This document shows, one piece after another, positions 12,001 through 23,600 of a DNA stretch of 64,000 nt; position 1 is the first letter of the stretch; each line of letters starts with the position of its first letter. A program made the position numbers and the translations under genes. The stretch spans positions 20,995,753 to 21,059,752 of the forward strand of contig HG738138.1 of assembly GCA_000499405.2 (NCBI GenBank), read 5' to 3'. Below the pieces are notes generated by a model that worked only from the letters and a program-made list of their open reading frames with translations, did no database searches and was not told the origin of the DNA. This DNA comes from Onchocerca volvulus (taxonomy: Eukaryota > Nematoda > Chromadorea > Rhabditida > Onchocercidae).

Positions 12001-13979
12001 TAGTAAAAGAATTATAAAGAAATAAATTAGCAAAGATATTTCACATAGAATTAGCTTGTAGTAGGCAAATCTCAGTAAAGCAGTATTTTTGTTTATAAGT
12101 TCGATTCCATTTAAAAGTTAAGTTTCACATATAGCCTATGAAATTGATAATTTATTTAATTATTCTCTAGTTAGGAAAACCGGGAAATAATATGTGGAAA
12201 AATGATTTGTATGATTCCACTACTGACATAGAATTTACGGACTGTTTTCAATCGCTCTTCTTACGTCTTATATTCACAAAACAATTTTTTCAAGAAGTTC
12301 AGAGAAATTCTGTGAGAAAGAAATCATCACATATTCCCCTTTTGCCAAATATTCCAGTAGTCTATTCTTTATATTTTAAAAATTGAACATTTTGGAATAG
12401 TAAAAACTCATTCATTAAATCGTTTCATCGTGCATCGGAAAAAAGCTTATCAAGATTATTTTATATTTGATCTGATTGGGAACATCGTGGAAATGAATGA
12501 AAGAGTTGTATTTGATGGAAGTATAAACTTGAAAACTGTATTTTAATTTCATCCATTTCCTGTTTTATTTCAATGCTTCCAGTCACGATACTGTCACTTT
12601 ATCGACTTCGGACTCTTTCAGTTAGCTATTTTTCAATTATTGCTTACTGCTTACTGTAATACACCTTATCACTTTGCATGCACACTTTCTTTTTTGTTTT
12701 TTGCACTCAGTGAAATTGAATCATATTTTTAACAGTTTCCTTACAAACCTGAAAAAATTCTTTCGAATTGTTAATTAATAATTTAAATCTCAATTTAGGT
12801 CTTCTCTCCATTTATAAACTGTAAATTTTAATTGCAGAATAGCTAAGCAATGAAACTTTTCGTATTTTTCTTTTTTTTTTTTTTTTTTTTCTTTTTTTTT
12901 TTAGTACAGAATATGAAATGTTTCATTGTCTAGCTATTCTGGAACTTTTTAAATGTACAGGTTCAAAGTTCAAAATTCGAAACAATTCTGGCACATTAGC
13001 CAAATTGATAATTCATCATTTTATCATTGAGTGGTATTGGAGCATTTATAAAATGTGATTCGAGGATTGATGATCTAAGATAGTTGTGCTCGATATGTTT
13101 TTCAGTGCTTAAATTGTTCATTTGCAATTTAGTGCTCGCGTGTATAATCAAAAAATTCCATTTTCTAAAGCATTAAGTAGTTAAAAACTAATTGAGCAAT
13201 TGTTTGTGCCGAGAGTTATTCAGAACAGAGCATAACAATGTGTATTATCAAAAATTCTCAGAAAACTTTTCTCTTTTTCTTGTTTGAAATCAACATCGCA
13301 AATATTCTTTTTGCATACAGAATCGTATGATCGAAAGCTTACGATTATTTGAATCGATATGTAATAGCCGGTGGTTTATCAATACATCAATCATTTTATT
13401 CCTGAACAAAAAAGATTTATTTGCTGAGAAGATTAAACGAGTTTCAATTAAAACCGCTTTCCCTGATTATAACGGTTCGTTTAATTTGTTTATTATTTAA
13501 ACTCAAGCTGCAAAAAAAAAACATACTAAATTAAACTTCTTGCTTAATTGAAACATTCCACAGTTTATTCGTTTAAAAAAAAAAAACCATCAATTGTGAA
13601 CTTAATTATGAGTAGTTTGAAGTTTAAAATAAGTTCTTCCAAATTATTTCATCATTTGGTCTTAATGAAGTTGCAGCTATTAATTTTTGATTTGATTAAA
13701 TATATCATTAGAATATCACTTAAGAATTAACAAAATTGTGGCCGATTTCAAAAACGCAAAAATTGAAAATAATTGGAAATCTTTATTATAGGTCCACAAA
13801 CCTATGATGACTCGGTGCGATTTATCGAAGAAAAGTTCGAAGCTTTAAATGCAAATCCAGAAAAAACGATTTACATCCATCAGACATGTGCGACAGATAC
13901 GAACCAGGTTCAGATAATTCTAGATAGCGTTATTGATATGGTAATTCAAGCTAATTTGAGAGGCTGTGGCTTGTATTGA
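9034..13979 (+). CDS. Heterotrimeric G-protein alpha subunit, Gi/o class (GPA-2/GPA-3-like)
   Basis: This GTPase relays signals from seven-helix receptors at the inner plasma membrane. Exons: 9034-9151, 9446-9488, 9679-9820, 10099-10262, 10692-10820, 11281-11410, 13321-13474, 13792-13979; all phases join and give 355 aa, the normal family length. Start MGICQS carries Gly2 for myristoylation and Cys4 for palmitoylation. Visible motifs: P-loop GPGECGKST, switch I arginine in [10 protein letters not shown], switch [18 protein letters not shown] with the catalytic Gln, the guanine-specificity motif LNKKD, and TCATDT. The C-terminus GCGLY has the Cys at -4 that is the pertussis-toxin site in Gi/o proteins. 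The start MGxCQS and the Cys in GECGKST recall the chemosensory C. elegans GPA-2/GPA-3 branch rather than GOA-1, whose P-loop is GAGESGKST; this assignment is from memory. The sixth intron (11411-13320) is unusually long. Confidence 0.96.
11411..13320 (+). other. Long intron 6 of the G-alpha gene
   Basis: This 1.9-kb intron contains a T-rich run near 12870-12902 and no recognisable coding exon. The short ORF at 12192-12386 has no family motif and I treat it as chance. Confidence 0.6.
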
Positions 13980-14446
13980 ACTTCGATCTATTATTATTAT
14001 CAACCAACCACAATTTACTGTTAAAGCTTGATTCCCGACAAGTCAATCCCACCCTCAACACACCACTAATCACAATTAATTATGTCGTCGCTTGGATGTA
14101 ATCAAATTATCACTAGTCTTCTCCTACCTGTCCACCACTTCCAGTATTGCATACGGTAAGTCTACCGTACCAGGGAGTTCGTCATTCTACAGTCTCCCCC
14201 TCCTCTCACTAACTATGGTCAGATGACCAACATTTCTTTGTCGCAGATGATTATTCACAGTCCTTTTCAGTTCTTCCTCCGATTGCAGCACTGTATTTTC
14301 CTTCATCCCACTGTCCCATAATGCAATTGAACTATCAGCCTTCTGTGCGCAGACAGACCATTTTATCTCTGAACTATCCTACCTGTAAGGAATGTGCTTC
14401 GGAAGCATGACATTCCCTTTTAGAGGATCTGATCTGAACGATGCCA

Positions 14447-14452
14447 AATAAA
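14447..14452 (+). terminator. Polyadenylation signal, G-alpha gene
   Basis: AATAAA lies 468 bases after the G-alpha stop, implying a 3'UTR of roughly 0.5 kb that includes the relatively C-rich stretch 14030-14400. Confidence 0.5.
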
Positions 14453-14458
14453 TTTTGA

Positions 14459-14464
14459 TTTATT
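14459..14464 (-). terminator. Polyadenylation signal, convergent membrane-protein gene
   Basis: TTTATT on the plus strand reads AATAAA on the minus strand, 172 bases beyond the stop codon of the minus-strand gene ending at 14636. It lies six bases from the plus-strand signal of the G-alpha gene. Confidence 0.5.
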
Positions 14465-14635
14465 CAATTTCTGATTAAAAAATTCTCTCTGAGAGAAACT
14501 TCAGGTTTTAGGTACTGTCCTTCTGCAATAATAGAAGTTTATAGAAGAGTCTGTATCTTCTGATTAGGATAATGTTCAAACAGTCTCTGATGATCAGCCT
14601 GAATAGCAATATTAAGTCTGAGAAGTGATACTATA

Positions 14636-15413
14636 CTATATCAGGAAGTGTGCCTTTTCTGCATTTTCCATGATGCGATCATAGGTTCTGGCAGAAACTG
14701 TTGACATTGATTCGTTGTTCATCTTGCGTTGTCGCCATCGCCGATACAATTCAGGAATGACCAATGCGCTGCAAAAAATCACTGCCGCACCAATTAATTC
14801 GAAAAGATTTGGTCCAAGTAATGGCCATGGATCTCTGCAAATTGTACATATAATATTACCATAATTTTGCATAGAAATCAATTGAAATCTCAAATCAGAA
14901 ATACAATAGAAAAATCCATCTTAAAAGTGCAAATGGAAAACCGATTACATGACTGTTTAACCAAGAAGAACTATTCGTTCCCAAGAAATAAACAGATATT
15001 GTAGAAGATTAGCATTTCTTTTCGACAATCAATTCATTCTCGAAAAGATTCATACTCTTGAGTTATTCTAAGGTCGCTCATCACTCCATTGTGATTATCT
15101 TTTTAAATTTTGCTAGAAATCAACAAAAAAGTTTACAGTAAGTGAGGGGAATTTACCTGAAGTAATACTGGCAGCACTCCGCACCGCAGCACCAACCATA
15201 TGATGGACATACCCAATAAATATGATTCACTGGTTTGTCTGAATTTTCGATAAAAATGTTGCTCAGTTCCTGTAACAACGCGTATTCATCAGATTTTTTT
15301 CTGACCATTGTTATTACACAAGATCAGTTATTCCATTTTTTAATTTAATTGCTTACAATATAGTTCGCACACTCTCAAGAATATTTATTTTATTTGTCGT
15401 ATGTAAATGTAAA

Positions 15414-15455
<42 letters not shown>

Positions 15456-16840
15456 TTTTGTCGTATGTTAACTTCGGATTTTTCATGCCTAACATTAGCT
15501 GAATCAATCCATAGTATCTAAAGATGAACTTGGAGCTTCTTAACATCAATAACAGTTCTGTTATTTTCGTTAGTTGCTTTCTAAATTATTCGATGGAAAC
15601 ATTCGATGAAATGAAAACATCATTTGGAACTTGTAATATGCATGCAAAGTCAGTTCTAAATATTTTTAATTCTTTTTGATTGTTGAAGATAACCACAATT
15701 TTATGTCAAGTTCAACAATAATAGCAATTAGGACTGAAAACTTGGATTTTTAGTTTTAATTGTTGTAAAACTTATTTGTAAATCTACTAGAATTTTCTCT
15801 AATTTCTCAAGCTGTTCTATTTTCTTTTTCTCTAATGTTTGCTTAGATTCTAGGCTGATGTTGACGTTTAATCCCAATTGCCATCTTTGGAGGAGTAAAG
15901 TTGTTAATATGTACTTTGTTTTCTTAATGTTTATCACAAGATCAACTGCACCTTTATCACTAATCACTCTGTTCATTAAGATTTGCATTTCTCTCTGTAC
16001 ATATTGTTTACAATTGTAAACAATTGCTTGTATTCAATCCACTTGCATTCTCAATTTTTTATACTTCCCTTTCTCAACGACATGTATTGTGTTGTTAACC
16101 TGTTGTAAACAAAGTATTAGTAACAAAATATATAAAATTTCATTTTAAGCATGAAATGGCATAAGCAAAAACGGTTACCTTAATTTCGAAAACTTTTAAA
16201 TGGCATAATTTTCCGGTACTGGGCTGTTCACTGACGTTATCATAAGCATATAAATGATATTGAAGTTCATAACGACTAATTGGAATGTCGGCAATATTTA
16301 AAATAACCTTTTGTGAATCATTCCTTATAGCACTAGTTGATTGAAGATAATTGCGTAATTTTCTGTAATAGAACTATGTTTCCATGGTGAATAAATAAAA
16401 CATCGAATATTGGCTTGTCTGAGAACACGATCACTTTGAATTTCTCAGCACTAATTAAAAATGAGAAATTAAGAGACTCATATGTATCCATTGATTGAAT
16501 TTCTTTTAACTTGGATTTTTTCCGACAAAACTATGTTTAAGCACAACAAGGTGCATGTTTCAGAAGTTTCAAACAAGCCAAAAGTATATTGTGCATTTGG
16601 CCTCAGAATAAAGGACCAATAGTCAAATTGCTTAACTAATTTTAGAATGGTCATAAAGTCCAGAATCATTAAATTACTGTATTACAAAACTTACAAAAAA
16701 CTGATATGCTTAGAAAAATCACTTTGATAATAATATGTGCCATTTCCAAATGTAGAATAAAATTTGGTTGGATTTATTCCTCCTCCAGCGTATTCAATCA
16801 TAGAAAGCAGCATCGTAAGAAGTGCATAATCCGGATTCAT
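14636..16840 (-). CDS. Small single-pass membrane protein with Cys-rich ectodomain (CX-module-like), function unknown
   Basis: Exons in transcript order: 16840-16695, 16362-16179, 15269-15157, 14834-14636; phases agree and give 213 aa. I see a moderately hydrophobic leader near residues 5-18 (MNPDYALLTMLLSMIEYAGG), an ectodomain with NGTYYYQSD and the cysteine motif CPSYGWCCGAECCQYYF near residues 129-143, a transmembrane segment (LIGAAVIFCSALVIPELY, about 159-176), then a basic stop-transfer RRWRQRK and a short cytoplasmic tail. The CCGxECC pattern before a transmembrane helix resembles the nematode CX module and WBP1/VOPP1-type proteins; I cannot decide between them. I chose the ATG at 16840 because a TTTCAG acceptor precedes it by 10 bases, fitting trans-splicing; an in-frame ATG at 16867 lies upstream of that acceptor. 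No biochemical role can be inferred. Confidence 0.72.
15417..15446. repeat. (AT)n microsatellite
   Basis: About fifteen AT units followed by a T run, inside intron 2 of the minus-strand membrane-protein gene. Confidence 0.9.
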
Positions 16841-16850
16841 AACCTGGAAG

Positions 16851-16856
16851 CTGAAA
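16851..16856 (-). promoter_or_regulatory. Probable trans-splice acceptor 5' of the membrane-protein gene
   Basis: The minus strand reads TATTTTCAG ending ten bases before the chosen ATG. With no matching upstream coding exon seen, a spliced-leader acceptor is the simplest reading; an unseen upstream 5'UTR exon is the alternative. Confidence 0.45.
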
Positions 16857-16859
16857 ATA

Positions 16860-19800
16860 TTTAACATTATCAAACGCATCATTCTTATAGCTCACCCCTA
16901 AAATAACTAATGCATATCAGAATAAACGGTCGGTTTGCCTAAAAAATTACAGACTTTTTATAAAATATTTGATCAGCAAAAATGGCGATATATGCTTGGC
17001 TGAGGATGGCTTCAAATATTTAGTTATTGGCTTCGAAACTGAGAGAACATAAACAATTTTATAATAGCTGTACTTGAAATATTTTCGTATCAGAGTGATA
17101 TATATAATATTATTTTAAAAAAAAAATCTACCAATACCTGAAACTACTAACTACTAAAAACTAGTTAAAAAAACTACTAATTGTAAAGATTTAGTTGTTG
17201 AAGAACGATGATGAAAAGTTTTGAAAAATGAGTAGCTTATATTTTTTTTCTTCACTTCAAATAATCAAATCTCATTGATAAGACATAGTTTTGTCACTAA
17301 AAGTCTCATTACTACTTTCATACGAAGTATTACCATAGAACCATAGATAGTGTTTTTCAAAAATATCTACCTTAAGTTATTACAAAATTAATTTCGGAAT
17401 TTCATGTGTAATCAAAAAAAAAAAAAAAATCATTATGCATTAGTTTGTTTAAGCTATACTAATTCATTTTTTCCTTTTTTTTTTTTGGGAGGATTCAGAA
17501 ATTCTTACATCGGGAAAAATAAATTCGAAATAAACAAAAATTCTAGAACAAATAAGCACCGCCCCATTCCCGGAATAAACAGACATCTTCCTATTGCTCA
17601 TTTTCATGAAATCGTTTCATGATTTAAAATAACTTCAGATAAAGTATATTCATGCTAAGCTGCTTTTTTCAATTTTAAAAAGCGAGTAGACTAAAAGTAT
17701 TATTTTCTTTTTCCATGAAAAATGATCGGCTATCAAATTTTTTTTTAACAACACATGTCCTAATTTTAACTACATTTTCCAATTCAAAATTAGAAAATGA
17801 CAAACAAAGGAGAATCTTGTTTTCGATCATAATAACATTAATGAAATGCAAATCATCTTCGCGACATCATAACTTTTTCCTGTGGAACATATTTCTGAAA
17901 GAAGAAAACGAACTTTGGAATTATGTAGGATTCATTAATTGAAAATTTCTACCACCAAGAAAAATCTTATGCAATACATTATTTTGAACTACTAATTAGA
18001 AATTTCAGCTACTTATGAACTATTTGTATTATCACTATCTTCGGAAGTTCGCAACATTTCAGCAGTAATTATTCAATCCAGTAATTTCTTTAAGAGCTCC
18101 TACACAGCATAAGATAAAAAGTTCAAAGTAATCATCAATTAAACTTAGAAGCTCGGAAGTTGAAATTCATTTAATCATTTCATATGCAGCAATAAATTTA
18201 ATTACTACTTTCTTTCTTCATCTTTTCATGGAAAGTAATAACAAATCTAACGGTTACTCAATATCTCATAGAATTTTGTTAAACTATTGTAATATGATTT
18301 TAGTGCTGGGAAAAATTAGTTAAACTTCTGGAATTGCTTTCATTAATGAATAAAATTAAATTAAATAAGCAGTAAGTCAATGTTAGTCACACAAATTAAG
18401 TTTATGAATATAAAATTTGCAAATATTTAATTTTTATGATCGCATAATCGAAACTTTTGATATAGAGATTGAGAAAAGGTCAATTTAGAGAAAAACTGTG
18501 CATTTAATCTTTTTTTTTTCGAGCAATATTTTTAAAAAAATGGATCAAAAGGGAAATGTAAATCAAACATAAAAGCAGGTATTTCAGGTGAAACAATTCG
18601 ACAAAAAACATTTTTTGCTTTGAAAAATGAAAAAATGCAGTAGAACAGTCTGGAAATTATGTCAAACCAGTTGTGGACTTTTTATGGACAGAAATGACAC
18701 AGAACCACAAAAACAGGTTTTTCATAATTTCACTATCGCGTTATCCGTTTCTTCGAGCCTTCCTGTTTGTTAATTTGTCTTTTTTTGAATATTTACAAAT
18801 TTTAAAGAAAGCATCTGCCAATTATGAAATAGCAAGCTTCAAACTTCTGTTAGAGAAAGGTGTGAAACAAAAATGAGGCTGTTATAAGGTAAAATCGGTG
18901 AAAACAAAAGGAGAGGATAGAAGAGGAAATTAGTGAGTTAAAATTTATAAGTTTGGTCAATTTCATCAACTTTCACTACAGTGTAATCAGGAAATTTAAG
19001 ACATAAAAAAAATTTAATTTGTAGAAGAAAAAAATTATATTTAGCATTTTTTCCGATGAGAAGGTTGCCATTCTCCAATTAATTTCGGCGCAATGATTGC
19101 TTAAAAAATAAGAATTGTTCTATTCAAAAGTGAATAATAAAATTAAATAAAATTAACTTCAGAATATTTCTGTTTCTTGCATTGCATAAATGGATAACAA
19201 ACATTTCTATTTATGAAAAAGAAGTTTATAATATTCTGTCTTTCCTTCAGTATCCTTTAAAAATAAAAGTGCTTTAGACATAATAATCCTTTTGCAAATA
19301 TATATTATTGATTCAACCAGTGGAAAATCTTGAAAAATTTTGGTTGCAAGCTTATCGTATACTGAAACAATAGAATTCTTGGATGGAATTCTATTGAAAT
19401 ACCCAAAGTGATCTGAATGATTTATTCCTCGAGATATACCAGAAGTTATAAATCGCATAAGAGAATGGTAATCAGTATCTTTAATGTAGCAGTTCCCTGA
19501 TAGAATGAAATTGGTCGATATTGAATGATTTATGATCTTATTATTCATTCTCGCTAAGAGGAAAAATCTTTTGACAACAAATATATTCTAAAAACTTTCA
19601 AAATTAATCAGAGAAAGTGACATTTTAATTTATTGATATAAATGGTTGGTCAAAATGGATGAAGAAAAAAGGTCAAAGAGATGAATGGCGGAGGAAAGAA
19701 ATTGGAGCAACTAAAACTGATTGATTCCCAAACATTACGAAATCTTCTGAAAGAATTCAAAAGGAGGGCAACTGAACTTTCCCATTTGGAATTTCAATAT

Positions 19801-20560
19801 CTCATCGCAATATTATCACTTCGCTCATTCCTTAATCTTTCTTTTGCTGGGTTATTCTGTAAAATGTATCAGCAAATATGTTTATCATTCGTCGTTAATC
19901 ACATCTATCTTCACTAAACATTGATAACAATAGGCCGCATCATGCCGGATAATGAATGCATTGCTAGTTATCAAAAACGAAAGCAAAATTGAAATATCAA
20001 AGAATTCATAAAAAGTGAATAATATGGTCGTAACTACTTTTGTTCACTGCCACTGTTTATTATCCATTCAAAGTTCAATTGAAATAAAACAATAACACTA
20101 CATGGCAAAATATATATATTTAAAAGCTTGAGGAAATTTAGTGAAAATTTTTGAAAAGCAACATTTATCAAAAATGAACTGAAATTGACAACTTTTTTAT
20201 TTCAAAACCAGCTAAGTAAAGGATGTAAAACAGTGCAATAAACTGAGACAATAGCAAGGGTACTGTCTCTTCGGCTTAAAAAAATTAACTGATATTTAAG
20301 GTTGAAAGGCTGAAAGCTTTTTACAAAATAGCGAAGAAATAAATACAAATGTTACTTTTATTATGTTTTTTATGGGTAAGATAAGTATGAAATCGAGCAA
20401 CCGTCATACCTAGGCTTCTATTTCTGCTTTAAAAAGCATTCTGAAAATAATCATTTATGTCGCTCAATAATTATGGCTATTTGATAATAATTTTTTGCTT
20501 TTCTAGGAAAGAAAAGTTTATAAATAGAGAATTGCACTACTTCTTTCAAGTGAAAGAAAT
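16860..20560. other. Intergenic region between two minus-strand genes
   Basis: About 3.7 kb, AT-rich, with A and T runs and no convincing multi-exon gene. The only longer frame is the minus-strand ORF at 19207-19548, listed separately with low confidence. Confidence 0.55.
19207..19548 (-). CDS. Candidate 113-aa protein, unrecognised
   Basis: An uninterrupted minus-strand frame of 113 codons, long for DNA this AT-rich. A CTCTTAG acceptor-like sequence lies about five bases before the ATG, as for a trans-spliced single-exon gene. The product has mixed composition, no signal peptide, no repeats and no motif I know; the part reading HSDHFGYFNRIPSKNS has an ordinary globular look. It could be a real lineage-specific gene, one exon of an unseen gene, or chance. 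Confidence 0.22.
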   Translation of the reverse strand: MNNKIINHSISTNFILSGNCYIKDTDYHSLMRFITSGISRGINHSDHFGYFNRIPSKNSIVSVYDKLATKIFQDFPLVESIIYICKRIIMSKALLFLKDTEGKTEYYKLLFHK

Positions 20561-20565
20561 GAAGA

Positions 20566-20571
20566 TTTATT
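20566..20571 (-). terminator. Polyadenylation signal of the acyl-CoA synthetase-like gene
   Basis: TTTATT on the plus strand (AATAAA on the coding strand) lies 103 bases after the stop codon at 20674-20676. Confidence 0.55.
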
Positions 20572-20673
20572 CATTATTCAGTACAAATCCATATTTTTCA
20601 ACAAAAATTAACACAAGATAATCAGAAGGAGCAAATATTCGAACAAATTCAACATTGTGATTGAAAACACAAT

Positions 20674-23600
20674 TTACGTGTACCTGTTAGCAGCCTCGCG
20701 TAATAATCGCCAAAGTATTTTACCACCTGGAGATCGAGGCAATGTCATTGCTATAACAACAACATTCACCTGTTTGTGACGCATCACACGATCTGAAAAT
20801 AAAACTGATAGGCATGAATAAGAAAGTTGCAACACATATGATAATGAAATGTAGTGTTTGTCTTTGGAAAGACCGTTATCATTTCAAGCATGCTAAACAA
20901 GCTACTGGGCTCAAAATATTATCGTTAAAAGAATTGCTTTTTTCGTATATCCATACCATTTTGTTCATTGCGTTAATAACACATTTTGCTTCAACTTGGC
21001 TTAGACTTATGATCTTTGGCAGTGATTTGCTTTGACCTCACACAACTTATGACCATCAGGGTTTTCTTTCAATGCTGATTTTATCAACAACTGTCCCCAT
21101 AATATCAAGTTTCTACCAAAACAGGCCAATTCTTATATTACTAATTCAGTTGAAAAAGTACATAAAATCTGTTTTAAAAGAAGAAAAGATTTTATTGATT
21201 TTAAACATACCATTAATAAATGTCTTGATCTGTTCAGCAGTGGCATGCATACGCGGTTTCAGCACCACAAAAGCTATTGGTATTTCTTGCTGATTCATAT
21301 TTGTGGCTGGTGCTATGGCTGCTTCAGCAATTGATGGATGAGTTAATAGGATTGATTCCAGCTCTTGTGGCGTCACCTAAATGGGAAATTTTTGAAAATT
21401 TCATTAAAACCTAGGTCATTCATAATTTTCATAGTCCATGAAAACACAAAAATGAAGTCTTCGAATAAAGGCAAATAATATGAATAAGTTTAACCCTAAC
21501 CTTATTTTCAATCTTCATCTTAGCAGAAAAAAACTTATTATGAGGTTAGATGCAATTGTACTTTTGATTTACTACTTGCTTCTAGCTCAGTAGAAAAAAA
21601 AAAAGTAGTTTCAGACAGGTTAGTCCCAAAGAAATAACAACAGAATTGCATCTTGAAACATTTAAAAATTTCAAAGTACTGAAGTTTGAAAAACTATACC
21701 TGAAAACCATCCACCTTAATCATCTGCTTTTCTCGATCAACAAGAAACACATTACCGTCTTTATCATAAAATCCAATATCACCTGCAAAATTCATTGAAT
21801 ATCACTTTATGCTCTTAATGACTTCCTTTAATAACCAAATCTTTTTTTTTTCTTTTTTATATTCAGTTTTACATATTGAAACATTTTCACAGCTTCGCAT
21901 GAAAATTAATTCAATCTTATTTCACATATATTTTGGTACAACCACAGGTACATGTAATATTTCCTTATGTAATATTGCCCTTAAGATACATTGATCTGCG
22001 AATATTTATGAATATATTATATTGCTTTTTCTTTTTGCAAAAGTTCTTCTTTTTTAATTTCTATCAAATTTAATCATTTTTAATTAAATGATATCAAATA
22101 TATACCAGTATTTCGCCAACCGTTTCGTTTAAAATCCTCAAGCGTAGCTTTTTCGTTCTTCCAATAAGGAGATACCACAGTTTGTCCTCGAAGCAAAATG
22201 AGACCCTGTTCGTTCGTGCCAAGTTCAGCTCCACTAACCATATCTATCACCTCAATAAGTTTATTCTTGATTTGAAGTTTTCTCTTATTGTTTTTGCAGA
22301 TAAAACAATAATTTTGTCTCGTTCATCTTTCAAAAAATCAAAGATAGAATTTGACTTTTTTTTTTTGCCGTTTAGCATTTAACAACTACAATATTTGTTT
22401 TCCAAAAATTTCATGTTAAATATAAAGTTCTAAAAAAATGCAATTTTTCAGAAAACCAGATCAAATGATAAAAAATTACCATCATGCTCAAGCCAGCACA
22501 CAATGTCCCACATGAGCGAGATTTGAAAGGAGAAAATTTGGTCGTTCTACAGATAATTCCTGCTTCAGTCATTTCGTAAACTGAAATGCTGAAGAACTGC
22601 AAAACTTGAAATGGATCAAATGTAAATTGATAATAGAAGACACTGAATCATATATTTAAACATGCAGTTTTTCTCTTTATGATGAATGCTTAAGAAAACG
22701 GAAGTTAAACGAAATTGGTTTGAAACATAAAAAAGTATCTTACCGGCACTAAAATGCTTGACGGATGGTAGGCATCTGTATGCACGTTTTATGGTATCTT
22801 CCCCAATCGCTTCCGTTCCGATTACAACATTTTTCAAATGATAATATGGATAATGATTAATTATATCTGTATTGCAAAGATGCCTCAAAGTGGTGGGACT
22901 GACAAACAGTGTCTTAACCTGTAAAATGGTATACTTTAAAAAAAATTTAATCCTTCAATCAGTTCTGGATATGGTTCAGAATGAGACTGATTAAGAAATG
23001 AAGACAGTGATTTAATGAAGACTGTAACTTTTTGCAATTATAGTATACAACCATTTAATAATGACCTCTGCCCTTTGATTAGATCTTGTTATTAAACAAT
23101 TAAGGCGGTGAAAACAAAGCATTTTCGCATAACTTTAACATATACGAAAAGTGAACAAGAAAAAAAAAGACGTAAATTAATATCAAACCTTATATACATG
23201 GATGCATTTTGCCAACGTTTCCACGTCGTCCGTGAATGTTACCACAGTTGCACCATTTGATAATGACGAAAAAAGCACATCACGTCCGAAAGTATCATGA
23301 AATAGAGCGCTGGAGAGAATAAACTCACCCCGACTTGGTAAATCGTAAGCGTCCCTACTGAAATATATGAATAATTATCAATATCAATTACCTTTCATGA
23401 TGACTAAAGTATGTTCTAATCACGGGAAATACAGATATTTAACACTAGCGAGAAAGGTAAAGTACAGAGAAGATAGGAAATGAGTGAAAAGTTATCAGAC
23501 TTATGATAAATATGTGCATGATGATGCCGATTTATATTTCGACCAACAAAACCTTCCATCTGTTATCAGAAGTTTAATCTTCATCAGGTCACCACTATTC

